DNA of 41,171 nt from Nitrospirota bacterium (GTDB lineage Bacteria; JACPQY01): the NCBI GenBank assembly GCA_016190245.1, contig JACPQY010000073.1, positions 1-41,171 on the forward strand, written 5' to 3'. The notes below the pieces were generated by a model, which did no database searches, had not been told where the DNA came from, and saw only the letters and a program-made list of their open reading frames with translations. Position 1 is the first letter of the stretch. Each line of letters starts with the position of its first letter. Shown piece by piece: positions 23,801 through 31,078 of the stretch. A program made the position numbers and the translations under genes.

Positions 23801-25447
23801 CCCCACAGAAGCCAATGCCTTCGAGACATCCCTCTGAAAAGCCGCCACCTCCTGGGCCATCTGGGCCGACGTGAGTGTCTGGCCGTTGGTGATTTTCCAT
23901 TCTTCGCACAGGTTCAACTCGTTTCCGATCTGGACGGCGAGCCGGCCGGTGTAGCCCTGTGGCAAAGCGTTGACCATGTCTTGGGCCACCTGCTGGTATT
24001 TGCCCGCCAGAGTTGTGTAGCGGGTGCGGATCGCGTTTTGGGTATCGTCCGCATCGTCCCGGATGTTTCGTTGACCGTCCGGAGGGCTCAGTCGCGCGAT
24101 CACGTTTTGCCCTCGCGCGGCCAGCTCGCGGGCTGCCGTATTGCATTCCGACGGAGTGCCACCCATGTTGCGGTTCACCCCCCAGCAGGTAAAGAGAGTC
24201 CAGCCCCCGTCGCCCGACAGGTCACTGGCCTTGTCAAACAGACCGGCATCTCCCCCGTTCGTTAGGCCCACACCGAACTTGTTCTTCGGGACGGAAGGGT
24301 CCACTGTGTCGTCCACCTTCCAGAACCTCGCGACATCCGCCGTCATCTTCGTCGTCTCCGGGTTCTCGCCCGTGGCGCTGCTCATCTGCAGATGGCCCGT
24401 GCTGCCCTGGGCGAAGCGGTACGAACCCAGGCACCGCCAGTGTTCATCTCCAAAGTTGTCGCCGTTGTAGTCCTGGGTGATGAGTTGGTCCGCAATGGCC
24501 GAGTAGGTGCCGGTGGCGCTTTGGATGGTATAAGGCACCATGCGGGAGCTCGAAGAGATGGTGGGCACATAGACCCAAACCTCATAGGTTCCGGCCTCGT
24601 CGAAGGTCGGGGTCCAGCGAGCCCAATAATCTGCGGTGGCGTCCGTATCCTTCGTGACCCAGTGGTGGGGAGCCGAGCTGGGATAGCCGGTCGATGACTC
24701 CGTCCAGTTGGGACAACTGCTGGAATTGCAGCCTTTGGAGAACGCGATCGGATCTCGATCGTCCACTTCCACGTAGGGCATCGTCAGCGGGCTGGGATCG
24801 GGCAAAGGCTGCCCGACCCACTCCCCCTCGTTCCACATGAACCAACTGTGCGCCGTTGGGTGGAGAACCTCCCATGGGTCCTTCTTGGTCGTATCCGTCC
24901 ATCCGAACGGGTCCAAGGCATGATCGGCGCCGTCATAAACGGTGAAGTGAAGGTGGGATCCCGAGGAGGCGCCCGTCGTCCCGCTGGTCCCGATGATCTG
25001 GCCCTTCGACACGATGTCTCCAACTTGGACGGCCAGAGCGCTGAGATGTCCGTACAGGGTCGCATAGCCATTGGCGTGAAGAACCTTGACCATCAGGCCG
25101 TAGCCCGCGGCGTAGTTATCCTCATCGTCCCATCCCGCCTCGATCACCCTGCCGTCCGCAGCCGTGAGGATCCGCTGATACCAGACGCTGAAATCGTAGC
25201 CGTTATGCCCTTGGTAACAGTAGGGGTCACAACTGGGGACGTCCTCGCCCGTGTAAATCATCACGCGCCCGTCTTTCCCGTAGTCGGGATACTCGTGATC
25301 GAACCAGCTGTATCTCTGGGCGTTCCCGTAGTAGGGTGTGCTCAGAAACGGATCTTCAGCCCTCGATTCTCCTGGCCATCCCCAAGCGGCGAGAAGAATG
25401 ATGACAGCCGCGCATGCGCCTCCGAAACGGCCCGTGATGGTATTCAC
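20870..25447 (-). CDS. Secreted M23 peptidase-glycosidase fusion with FW-type Ig and Cys-rich modules
   Basis: This encodes 1525 aa from a GTG. The signal peptide is cleaved after ESRA. Residues about 60-185 are a LytM/M23 endopeptidase with all zinc and catalytic residues visible (H81 and D85 in HNGYD, H134 in YGHL, H165 and H167 in SHLHF). About 230-380 resembles a golvesin-type beta-sandwich. About 390-735 is a clan-A-like TIM barrel with an acid/base candidate E510 (IGNE) and a nucleophile candidate E647 in ITETGWPS, reminiscent of GH17. Four FW (NBR1-type) Ig domains follow (about 744-870, 1120-1235, 1236-1355, 1360-1500). Between the first two lie two Cys-rich modules flanking a CBM-like domain. 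The tail is again Cys-rich. Likely an extracellular or periplasmic wall- or glycan-degrading enzyme. Confidence 0.85.
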   Translation of the reverse strand: MNTITGRFGGACAAVIILLAAWGWPGESRAEDPFLSTPYYGNAQRYSWFDHEYPDYGKDGRVMIYTGEDVPSCDPYCYQGHNGYDFSVWYQRILTAADGRVIEAGWDDEDNYAAGYGLMVKVLHANGYATLYGHLSALAVQVGDIVSKGQIIGTSGTTGASSGSHLHFTVYDGADHALDPFGWTDTTKKDPWEVLHPTAHSWFMWNEGEWVGQPLPDPSPLTMPYVEVDDRDPIAFSKGCNSSSCPNWTESSTGYPSSAPHHWVTKDTDATADYWARWTPTFDEAGTYEVWVYVPTISSSSRMVPYTIQSATGTYSAIADQLITQDYNGDNFGDEHWRCLGSYRFAQGSTGHLQMSSATGENPETTKMTADVARFWKVDDTVDPSVPKNKFGVGLTNGGDAGLFDKASDLSGDGGWTLFTCWGVNRNMGGTPSECNTAARELAARGQNVIARLSPPDGQRNIRDDADDTQNAIRTRYTTLAGKYQQVAQDMVNALPQGYTGRLAVQIGNELNLCEEWKITNGQTLTSAQMAQEVAAFQRDVSKALASVGGPLVVLNAPLSPGGPGTCSISGATGFAYGYSFLQAMVSSVPDLFTSGRFDGFASHAYPTERVAERFFVPFDLAAVGLHYYEVELPITGNPILPVYITETGWPSTGPDQVEGNADDYSWGSIGDMLVSAWTSTDPNNMGWLRDPRVVAVTPFVLNYTPDWKQFAWLDNAGTERGQYDKVRQARIAEWVGGTKANDAEILADISTVSPRIIPGTPVSVTIRVRNVGTAAWSETTRHRLGATSRNQVTWSAWECGGYSKETTGNANNSRAYICPGVTVPPGGTYDFNFSISVPMGTAGPVTFGVNMVQEAVEWFGDGDEWSIPLERADCALHHGDLAGCNAAGCTYLSCSEQCHPAGTDYCSAGCNAYCVNTWLYVVNGSFIENMGAWQWGENGGLVSLQVEPCGSGCVSPPAGYPVAVARPNGAGGRTAIWQDITDVQPGLYRLRGFVRASSSAQRAWIQADNGYVYALHCSTEESSSTSWRYLECWFSLPSNQSNVVHVALIASNEAGTAGGWVAWDDIALLGPVPPCTVFGSDIDKCHLAGCSYYSCSSQCHATGTSECEAGCMASCPTGNAEVCPSGSTCSRPGSMTAGTSAAVKLYVKNTGNTTWTAGTSYRLSSLTGSDFTWSNFECAGVCNGPGDCRAVLCNSVAPGQVYDFDFSVTAPTTTGTYDLDTQMIREGVARFGETEVWDVSVTAPLVDNADVCPSGYTCSKPTSTVTGATTAVKVWVKNIGTTTWSPSTYRLVALSSNDFTWTGFECGGSCNSGPGSCQASLCSNVTVAPGNSYDFDFKVVAPSSPGTYDLDLQMSRDGVGRFGDTEYWDVTVVTNGSDAEVMETQSTVPGMIARGESSPVTLRVKNWGNTTWTAGTGFKLGAASKNGVTWSGFSCGGSFQGVTDARAYLCHDVPPGGTHDFRFNLSIPLKYLPTSVDLAVRMVKEGVAWFGETQTWTLQVFTEGGSECDQCDWKESCPDYCMEK

Positions 25448-25453
25448 CTTGAT

Positions 25454-25657
25454 TCACCCCATTCCGATCGGTTTTTCTGTCCGTTGCGTTTGAGCGGAAA
25501 GTCCTCCGCCGGCTCGCGCCACTTGTCGCGCGGTGTAGGCGACCTGTCCGCCAGCGGGTGTGATGACCACGCCGGACACGATCGACCCTTCACGGCCGGC
25601 TGTGAGAGCCGTATTGGAGAGGATCCTTATCGCTGACCTATGATGTGTACGAATCAT
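25454..25657 (-). CDS. Small ORF coupled to the M23 fusion gene
   Basis: This open frame of 67 aa has GGGAG two bases upstream of its ATG, and its TGA ends 6 nt before the GTG of the M23 gene. That spacing suits translational coupling. The product has a basic N-terminus and a Gly/Ala/Thr-rich middle (SIVSGVVITPAGG) with no hydrophobic signal and no family I recognise. It may be a leader peptide that controls the large gene, or a chance open frame in GC-rich DNA. Confidence 0.3.
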   Translation of the reverse strand: MIRTHHRSAIRILSNTALTAGREGSIVSGVVITPAGGQVAYTARQVARAGGGLSAQTQRTEKPIGMG

Positions 25658-26214
25658 GGCTCCCTAACTTAATCAGTCTCCTGGGAACGGAGTTTTGTTC
25701 CAGTTTGGATTGACATGCTCTTTGAATATGGCGTTGACGTCACGGGGAAGCTTCAGCATAGACCCCAGTTGTAATGACTATCGCATCGTGTTGCCATCTC
25801 AGCGTGATTGTGAAAAGTGACCATGGATACGCACTAGTGATGGACGTACCCGGTCAATTGAACCATGCTTTTCCTCGAGATCGGGCGGAAGAGGGCGAAA
25901 TGGCGAGATTTCCCTCCTTCTCCCTGATTGCCTCAATGCCCAAGGCCCACAGACATGGACGGCGTCAAGAGCTCTGTGTCACGAGTATCCCGATCGCCTG
26001 CGCGCCCACTCGCGATCTCCGCACTGCACGAGGGATCAATCCGGCCTTTCGGATCGCCGGGGCCTGCCTCGACACCCAAGCCTGGGACGTGGAGGCAGTG
26101 CTCTTAACCCCAATCCAGTGATGGAGATCCTTCGTCCACGGGGGTGAAACCGCAGCCACCTTCGGCCTGGAAGATGCACTCGTCCCCCGGGCCGAGCCCT
26201 TCAGTTGGACCGGC
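25658..26214 (+). other. Intergenic stretch without a supported gene
   Basis: This 557-bp gap is more AT-rich than its surroundings at 25660-25860. It contains an isolated TTGACA (about 25710) without a convincing -10. A plus-strand open frame at 25774-26121 (115 codons) has no ribosome site and no recognisable motif. The stretch should hold the minus-strand promoter of the M23 gene and the 3' end signals of the FG-GAP gene, but I cannot identify either with confidence. Confidence 0.5.
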
Positions 26215-27660
26215 TCACCTGTCGAGTCTCAGGGGCGATAGACCAGCGAACACGTAGGCGCTCCCGGCCGCATCCCTTCCCCCCGGCGAGGCCCCGGAGG
26301 AGCCGACGATGAAGTCGGCATGGCCGTCCCGATTGACGTCGCCGGCCGAGGCCACCGCCGCACCGTAGGCGGCCTCATCGTATTCGCCGTTGGACCGGAA
26401 GATCAGCCGGCCGTCGGCCCCCGAATACGCGTATGCGCTCCCGGAATTCAACCGGCCGCCCGGATCCGTCAGGTAGGCTCCCACCACATACTCGGATTGG
26501 GTGTCCGGACCCATCGGGCCGGTGAGGGCGACGGAAATACCGAATTCATCTCCCTCTTCCTCACCGTCGTGAGACCGAACCAGGCTGAGATCCGCGCCCG
26601 AGTAGACGTACACCCGACCCGCGTTCTCGCGCGTCTGGTCAATATCGAACCAGCGTGCGCCGACCATGAAGTCGGGAATGCCGTCGCCGTTCACATCGGC
26701 GCCCTGCGGCAGACCGGACGCGGAGAACCCGAACCAGTCCCCGCTGGTTTCTCCATCGAGGCGGGAGATCAAACTGCCGTCCATGCCCGAGTAAAGGTAG
26801 ACGCTACCCGAGTCGCCTTTCCCATTGAAATCGGTCCCCATCGCGCCCGCCAGGAAATCGGCCCTCCCGTCTGCATTCAGATCCCCAACCCCTGACACGC
26901 AAATGCCGAAGTAGTCGAAAATATTCTGACCCTCTTTCTTGTAGATCAGACTCGCGTCGGCACCCGAAAAAACGTAGGCGCTTCCTCTGAGGACAAACGG
27001 CCAGCCCCCGAAAGCTCCCACGAGCAGATCCGGAAGTCCGTCGCCGTCCACATCCCCCGCAGGGGAGACGGCCGCACCGAAGTAGTTCTGAGTCCCCTCA
27101 CCGTCAAGGCGATACATGAGAGCGCCGTCGCTGCCGGAGTAGATGTACGCGCTGCCGGCGTCCACGCGTCCGCCCGGATCCGCACCGTAGGCCCCCACAA
27201 CGAATTCGGATCGCCCATCGGCGTTCAGGTCTCCCGCGGTTGAAACGGCCGCGCCGAAAAAGTCTTCCGCGCGCTGCCCCGCCTTCAGGAACAGCAGGTG
27301 ACCGTCGGCTCCGGAGAACACGTACGCGGCGCCGGCATCCGCGTTCCCGCCGGTATTCACGCCCGGGGCACCCACGATGAAGTCCGCAGCCCCGTCGCCG
27401 TCCACATCCCCCGCCCCCGCGACGGCACCTCCAAGATTGTCGAAGGGCGCCCTGCCATCCTTCCGATGGAGCTGTACGATGGGCCAGGCGATCGCCCACT
27501 CCTCCCAGCCCGATTCAGAATGGGCCGGCATCCCGAAGGTCTCTGGTCCAGCAGCGTTTTCGAACGCGGCCCCCGGAACGACGGTAGGGCCATCGCCCTC
27601 CCCACCGCAAGAAGCCAATATCCATCCACACGCAAGAGCGAAAAGACGGTGAGCTCGCAT
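26215..27660 (-). CDS. FG-GAP (integrin-alpha-type) seven-bladed propeller lipoprotein
   Basis: This encodes 481 aa. The ATG at 27660 is preferred over an upstream in-frame codon at 27696 because GAGGAGGG lies 5 nt before it and the lipoprotein signal (RAHRLFALACGWILASC, Cys18) starts there. The mature protein has seven FG-GAP repeats of about 60 residues. Six carry a calcium-loop core (DVDGDGAADFIVGA, DLNADGRSEFVVGA and similar); the sixth blade has a changed loop (GPDTQSEYVVGA). Each blade also has an AGxxYxYSGxDG strand. Seven repeats make one closed Ca-binding propeller anchored to a membrane. A ligand-binding or adhesion role is usual for the fold. Diverges from the Pro-rich lipoprotein gene. 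Confidence 0.88.
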   Translation of the reverse strand: MRAHRLFALACGWILASCGGEGDGPTVVPGAAFENAAGPETFGMPAHSESGWEEWAIAWPIVQLHRKDGRAPFDNLGGAVAGAGDVDGDGAADFIVGAPGVNTGGNADAGAAYVFSGADGHLLFLKAGQRAEDFFGAAVSTAGDLNADGRSEFVVGAYGADPGGRVDAGSAYIYSGSDGALMYRLDGEGTQNYFGAAVSPAGDVDGDGLPDLLVGAFGGWPFVLRGSAYVFSGADASLIYKKEGQNIFDYFGICVSGVGDLNADGRADFLAGAMGTDFNGKGDSGSVYLYSGMDGSLISRLDGETSGDWFGFSASGLPQGADVNGDGIPDFMVGARWFDIDQTRENAGRVYVYSGADLSLVRSHDGEEEGDEFGISVALTGPMGPDTQSEYVVGAYLTDPGGRLNSGSAYAYSGADGRLIFRSNGEYDEAAYGAAVASAGDVNRDGHADFIVGSSGASPGGRDAAGSAYVFAGLSPLRLDR

Positions 27661-27764
27661 CTCATCCCTCCTCGGCACGCGAGGCGCCATTTGCAACGGT
27701 TCACAATCTGACGCCCGCGGTCGTCGCTCTCGCCTTCACCCTCCAGCGACCCCAGGTAGGTGTG

Positions 27765-27792
27765 ACTCTAGCCCACGTGGAAACCTTGTCAA
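27765..27792 (-). promoter_or_regulatory. Predicted promoter of the FG-GAP lipoprotein gene
   Basis: On the minus strand a perfect TTGACA (27787-27792) is followed after 16 nt by TAGAGT (27765-27770). This is about 100 nt upstream of the start codon, with no other gene in between. Confidence 0.5.
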
Positions 27793-27819
27793 GACGTCAC
27801 ACATCCCAAGCGTTTAGGC

Positions 27820-27848
27820 TTGACGAGAAGGGCACCGTCGCGTAACCT
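27820..27848 (+). promoter_or_regulatory. Predicted promoter of the Pro-rich lipoprotein gene
   Basis: TTGACG (27820-27825), a 17-nt spacer and TAACCT (27843-27848) form a reasonable sigma70-type promoter pointing right. It gives a leader of about 185 nt. It lies 28 bp from the divergent minus-strand promoter, so the two could influence each other. Confidence 0.4.
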
Positions 27849-28038
27849 TGCAGCTTCAGTACTTAATGGGTGGAGGGCTATTTCTCGGGAGCACAATGAG
27901 GACCTGTGCGGTCCCTGCGGCTTCCTCTGCCTCCCGCCCAAACTCCCCCCTTGTTTGCATGGGCATCTGCAGCACCAATTTCCACGTCCTCGGGTCTGGC
28001 ACAGCATCGCTGTCCCGCCACCGAGGGAAGGAGGTCTC

Positions 28039-30786
28039 ATGAATCGAAAAACGGCACTGGTCTTCGGCTGCCTGGCCATGGTGGCCACCATCGCCGCCTG
28101 CGGAGAAGACTTGGCCAAGCTCAGCCAGGATCTCCAGAAGCAGGCAGTGGCCGCGGCCACCGGCTCGGAGTCGCTGGCGAATCTGGCCACCACGAGCCTC
28201 ACGATCAATGACACGGTCGGGACGATCCAGTCGGTGACCGACCTCGCGTCGGACGTATCGTCGCTCTCCGACAGCGCGGACAGCGCGCTCTCGGCAGCCA
28301 GCTCGAGCGACTCCAGTTCGAGCTCGTCAATCCTTTCGGTGCGCGGCATCGTACGCCGCCAGACCACCCCGCCCCCGCCGCCACCGGGTGGAACGACCAC
28401 CACGACGCAGCCACCCCCACCGGGCGGCACGACGACGGCAACTCAACCACCCCCCACCGGCACTGCGCCTCCTCCGCCGCCCCCCGCGAACTTCAACCAG
28501 TGCGCACCCCCGTCGGCGGGAGGGCCGGCTACGCTTCCTTGCTTCTGCATTTTCAACAACCCGAGCCTGTTCGCCAACGGTACGGAGGTCACCTGCAACG
28601 AGCAGAGACCTCCTAGCACGCCTGGTGGTACGTTCGTGGAGACCCCAGCAAAGGTGAAGGTCACTCAAGACGGCAACGTCTACAAGGTCACCTTCAAGAT
28701 CGAGAACGTCCCTTCGGACTCCCAATTACCGCCCGAAGTGAAGAACGCCTGCACGGCCAGCGGTTCCACGCTCACGTGCAGCCGGGACATGATCGTGGCC
28801 AAGCGGTGCGTGACGGAGTCGGGCACCGAGCGGTGCGTCTTCATGCCCCTCCCTCCGCCCCCGGACGGTGGGGAGATCTTCTACAACAAGAAGTTCCAGT
28901 TTGCCTCGGCGCTCAAGCTATCCGCGGACCTGTCGGACAGCGAGATCCGGAACCGCATGGACAAGATCATCACGGCGCTGGAGGAGAAGGACCTCGCCTC
29001 CTTCCTCGCTGATGCCGATGGATTCGTCACCACGGTGCGCCGGGTGAACTGCAACCAGGGCGAGAACAAGCCCGGATGCCCGGGAACCGCGCCCGGCCCG
29101 CAGCCCAATGCCCCGGGAGGGCAGCCGCCGGGCTTCGAGCCGCCTCGGCCGGTTTCCTCGAAAGGCATTCGTTTCGAGAGCAATCAGCTTCCGCCGCCGC
29201 CCCCGGCCACACCGAGCAAGACGCCGGCACCCGCGCCTTCCCCCGTGTTCTTCAGCGCGGAGTTCACCAAGGAACACATCGTGGGCAAGGTGCCGGACGG
29301 CCAAGGCGGAGTGAAGAACTTCGAGACCGACTCGTTCCACGCCCGGTTCGAATCTCCAACGGCCGCCACCTGCACACCGGTGGACGCCGAGGGGAAAGCC
29401 CTGTCCTCGAGCGTGGCCGACAAGGGCCAGGTGCGCGAGGGCGGCGAGATCGCGATCGAGCCCCATGGCGGCATCCGCCGGGCGGTTCGAAACGGCTGCA
29501 ATGCCTTCGAAGCGCCCACGGCAGTCTCGGACCCGACCAAGCAGGTCCAGTCCACGCCACCGACGGGCTACCTCTCCGAGACCAGCAAAGAGAGCATCAA
29601 GTTCCCCGAGCCTCCCCCGCCGCCGGCGGGCGTGAAAGCACCGGCCATGTATCCGGTGAGCGAAGAGGCGGAGGGCAAGATGTTCATGATCATCAAGCCT
29701 CAGGAGCAGCGAGGACAGTCGGGGAGCTTCAGCGGTCCCAAGCCTCCTCCCCCGGCTGAAGGCCTCAGGTCAAAGGGACCGGCAACCAAGGCCACAGCGC
29801 GACTCCAAGCCGGTCCGGGCCCCGTGGGTCCGGGTCCGGCCGGCCCCGCCACACCCGGCCCTGGCACGCCAGGTGTCGGCGCCGCAGGCCCGGGAGCACC
29901 CGGTCCCGGCGGCGGCCTCGCCGCACCCGGCGGCAAGTGCCCCGGAGAAGGCGGCGGCGTGCGCAAGGTCAAAACCACGATGAGCGACGGCAGCGTTCGC
30001 GAACGCACCGAGAGCTACATCAAGAAGGAAGGGGAGTGCCGCCCGGTTCCCATCGGGGCCGACGGCGAACCCCTCAACATCAGCGAGACCTCCGACGGGA
30101 AACTCCAGGGGAAGGTCGCCGACGAGAAAGGTCAGGAGATCTCTTTCACCGTGGACAACCCGGATTCGGAGAACAAGACCATCTCGCTCGATGCCGGTTT
30201 CGCCAGCGGATCGCTCACGCTCCACGAGGCGGACAATGAAGGCGTGGTCGGCGAAGGCTCGCTCACCGTCAAGGTGGGCGACCTCAAGATCGAGGTCGAT
30301 GTCGTCCTCGGCGAGGAGGGTCTGCGCGAGCTGGATGGCCTCGTGGCCATCGACGAGAAGGCCATGGCCTTCTTCGAGGACACCACGAGCACCGGCGCCG
30401 TCGTCCAGTTCTTCCTCTACTCGAAGACCGGTACGACGCTGGCCGAATCGCCCGAGAAGCAGTCCACCCAGGATCTCGAGGCGAAAGGCGTGCTGACCAT
30501 CACCGAGCCGTCCAGTAGCAGCGACAGTTGCGAGAGGGTCGGCTCCGGTACGATCAGCGTCCTGACGGGCGAGGACGCGGGCAAGAGCCTGAGCATGCTC
30601 GTCTTCGAGGACGAGAGCTCGGTCATCGTCACGCCGGACGGCGAACTCGCGAACACGCCGGAGAACTGCGCGGCCAAGGTGCAACCTTCCACGGTGCCCT
30701 CAACCGTGCAAGCGGCCGGCGGCACCACGGCGGCTTCGTCGAGCTCCTCGACCAGCACCACCAAGACAGCGGCCTTCGGAGGATAG
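28039..30786 (+). CDS. Large lipoprotein with poly-Pro, collagen-like and Cys-bearing segments; function unknown
   Basis: This encodes 915 aa. The ATG at 28039 has GGAGG (28030-28034) 4 nt upstream and opens a lipoprotein signal (VATIAAC, Cys21); the frame extends upstream to 27820 without a signal. After a Ser/Asp-rich helical part come a Pro/Thr linker (TPPPPPPGGTTTTTQPPPP), a folded Cys-containing region (about 150-350), and a second Pro-rich linker. A third folded part follows, then a Gly-Pro-rich collagen-like run (about 595-635, GPGPVGPGPAGPATPGPG). The acidic beta-rich C-terminus contains ISFTVDNPDSENKTISLDAG. It ends in a Ser/Thr tail. I do not recognise a family. The architecture suggests a long, flexible cell-surface stalk. 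Single-gene unit with its own promoter and terminator. Confidence 0.8.
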   Translation: MNRKTALVFGCLAMVATIAACGEDLAKLSQDLQKQAVAAATGSESLANLATTSLTINDTVGTIQSVTDLASDVSSLSDSADSALSAASSSDSSSSSSILSVRGIVRRQTTPPPPPPGGTTTTTQPPPPGGTTTATQPPPTGTAPPPPPPANFNQCAPPSAGGPATLPCFCIFNNPSLFANGTEVTCNEQRPPSTPGGTFVETPAKVKVTQDGNVYKVTFKIENVPSDSQLPPEVKNACTASGSTLTCSRDMIVAKRCVTESGTERCVFMPLPPPPDGGEIFYNKKFQFASALKLSADLSDSEIRNRMDKIITALEEKDLASFLADADGFVTTVRRVNCNQGENKPGCPGTAPGPQPNAPGGQPPGFEPPRPVSSKGIRFESNQLPPPPPATPSKTPAPAPSPVFFSAEFTKEHIVGKVPDGQGGVKNFETDSFHARFESPTAATCTPVDAEGKALSSSVADKGQVREGGEIAIEPHGGIRRAVRNGCNAFEAPTAVSDPTKQVQSTPPTGYLSETSKESIKFPEPPPPPAGVKAPAMYPVSEEAEGKMFMIIKPQEQRGQSGSFSGPKPPPPAEGLRSKGPATKATARLQAGPGPVGPGPAGPATPGPGTPGVGAAGPGAPGPGGGLAAPGGKCPGEGGGVRKVKTTMSDGSVRERTESYIKKEGECRPVPIGADGEPLNISETSDGKLQGKVADEKGQEISFTVDNPDSENKTISLDAGFASGSLTLHEADNEGVVGEGSLTVKVGDLKIEVDVVLGEEGLRELDGLVAIDEKAMAFFEDTTSTGAVVQFFLYSKTGTTLAESPEKQSTQDLEAKGVLTITEPSSSSDSCERVGSGTISVLTGEDAGKSLSMLVFEDESSVIVTPDGELANTPENCAAKVQPSTVPSTVQAAGGTTAASSSSSTSTTKTAAFGG

Positions 30787-30803
30787 TCGGACCGAAGAGA
30801 AAC

Positions 30804-30846
30804 GAAAAGAGGCCCCCTCGCCTTCGGGCAGGGGGCCTTTCGTTTT
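30804..30846 (+). terminator. Intrinsic (bidirectional) terminator
   Basis: GGCCCCCT (30811-30818) pairs with AGGGGGCC (30830-30837) around a GCC-ttcg-GGC tip. It is flanked by AAAAGA on the left and CTTTCGTTTT on the right, and the flanks continue the pairing (AACGAAA with TTTCGTT). It lies 20 nt after the lipoprotein stop codon. Confidence 0.9.
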
Positions 30847-30861
30847 GGCCGTGCCGCCTCT

Positions 30862-30988
30862 GAGATTCGCAAGATCGAGATCGCCATCCGCCAGGGGGCG
30901 GACAGGCTTCCCCTTTCCGCCTGTGGCGGACTCGCGACGACAAGAATAGGCCGTCATGGCGATCCGCCGGCCGGCGGAGAGACAATCT
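30862..30988 (+). repeat. Second, diverged copy of the palindromic intergenic repeat
   Basis: GAGATT at 30862, followed by ATCGCCATCCGCC (30879-30891), is mirrored by GTCATGGCGATCCGCCGG (30953-30970) and GAGAGACAATCTC at the right end. The outer arms (GAGATT...AATCTC) and the inner GTCATnGCGA block match those of the copy at 19594-19703, although the sequence in between has diverged. It sits between a terminator and the cstA-like gene. Confidence 0.5.
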
Positions 30989-31078
30989 CAAGAAGCATCT
31001 GCCCGGCAGGTTGGGGAGTCTCCGCATCCACCCACCGCGGTTTGACATCCACCCCCCCCTGACGCCATCCTCCACGCC

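Noticed and set aside
25774-26121. Plus-strand open frame of 115 codons
   Set aside because: No ribosome site, no recognisable motif, unremarkable composition; left as unsupported.
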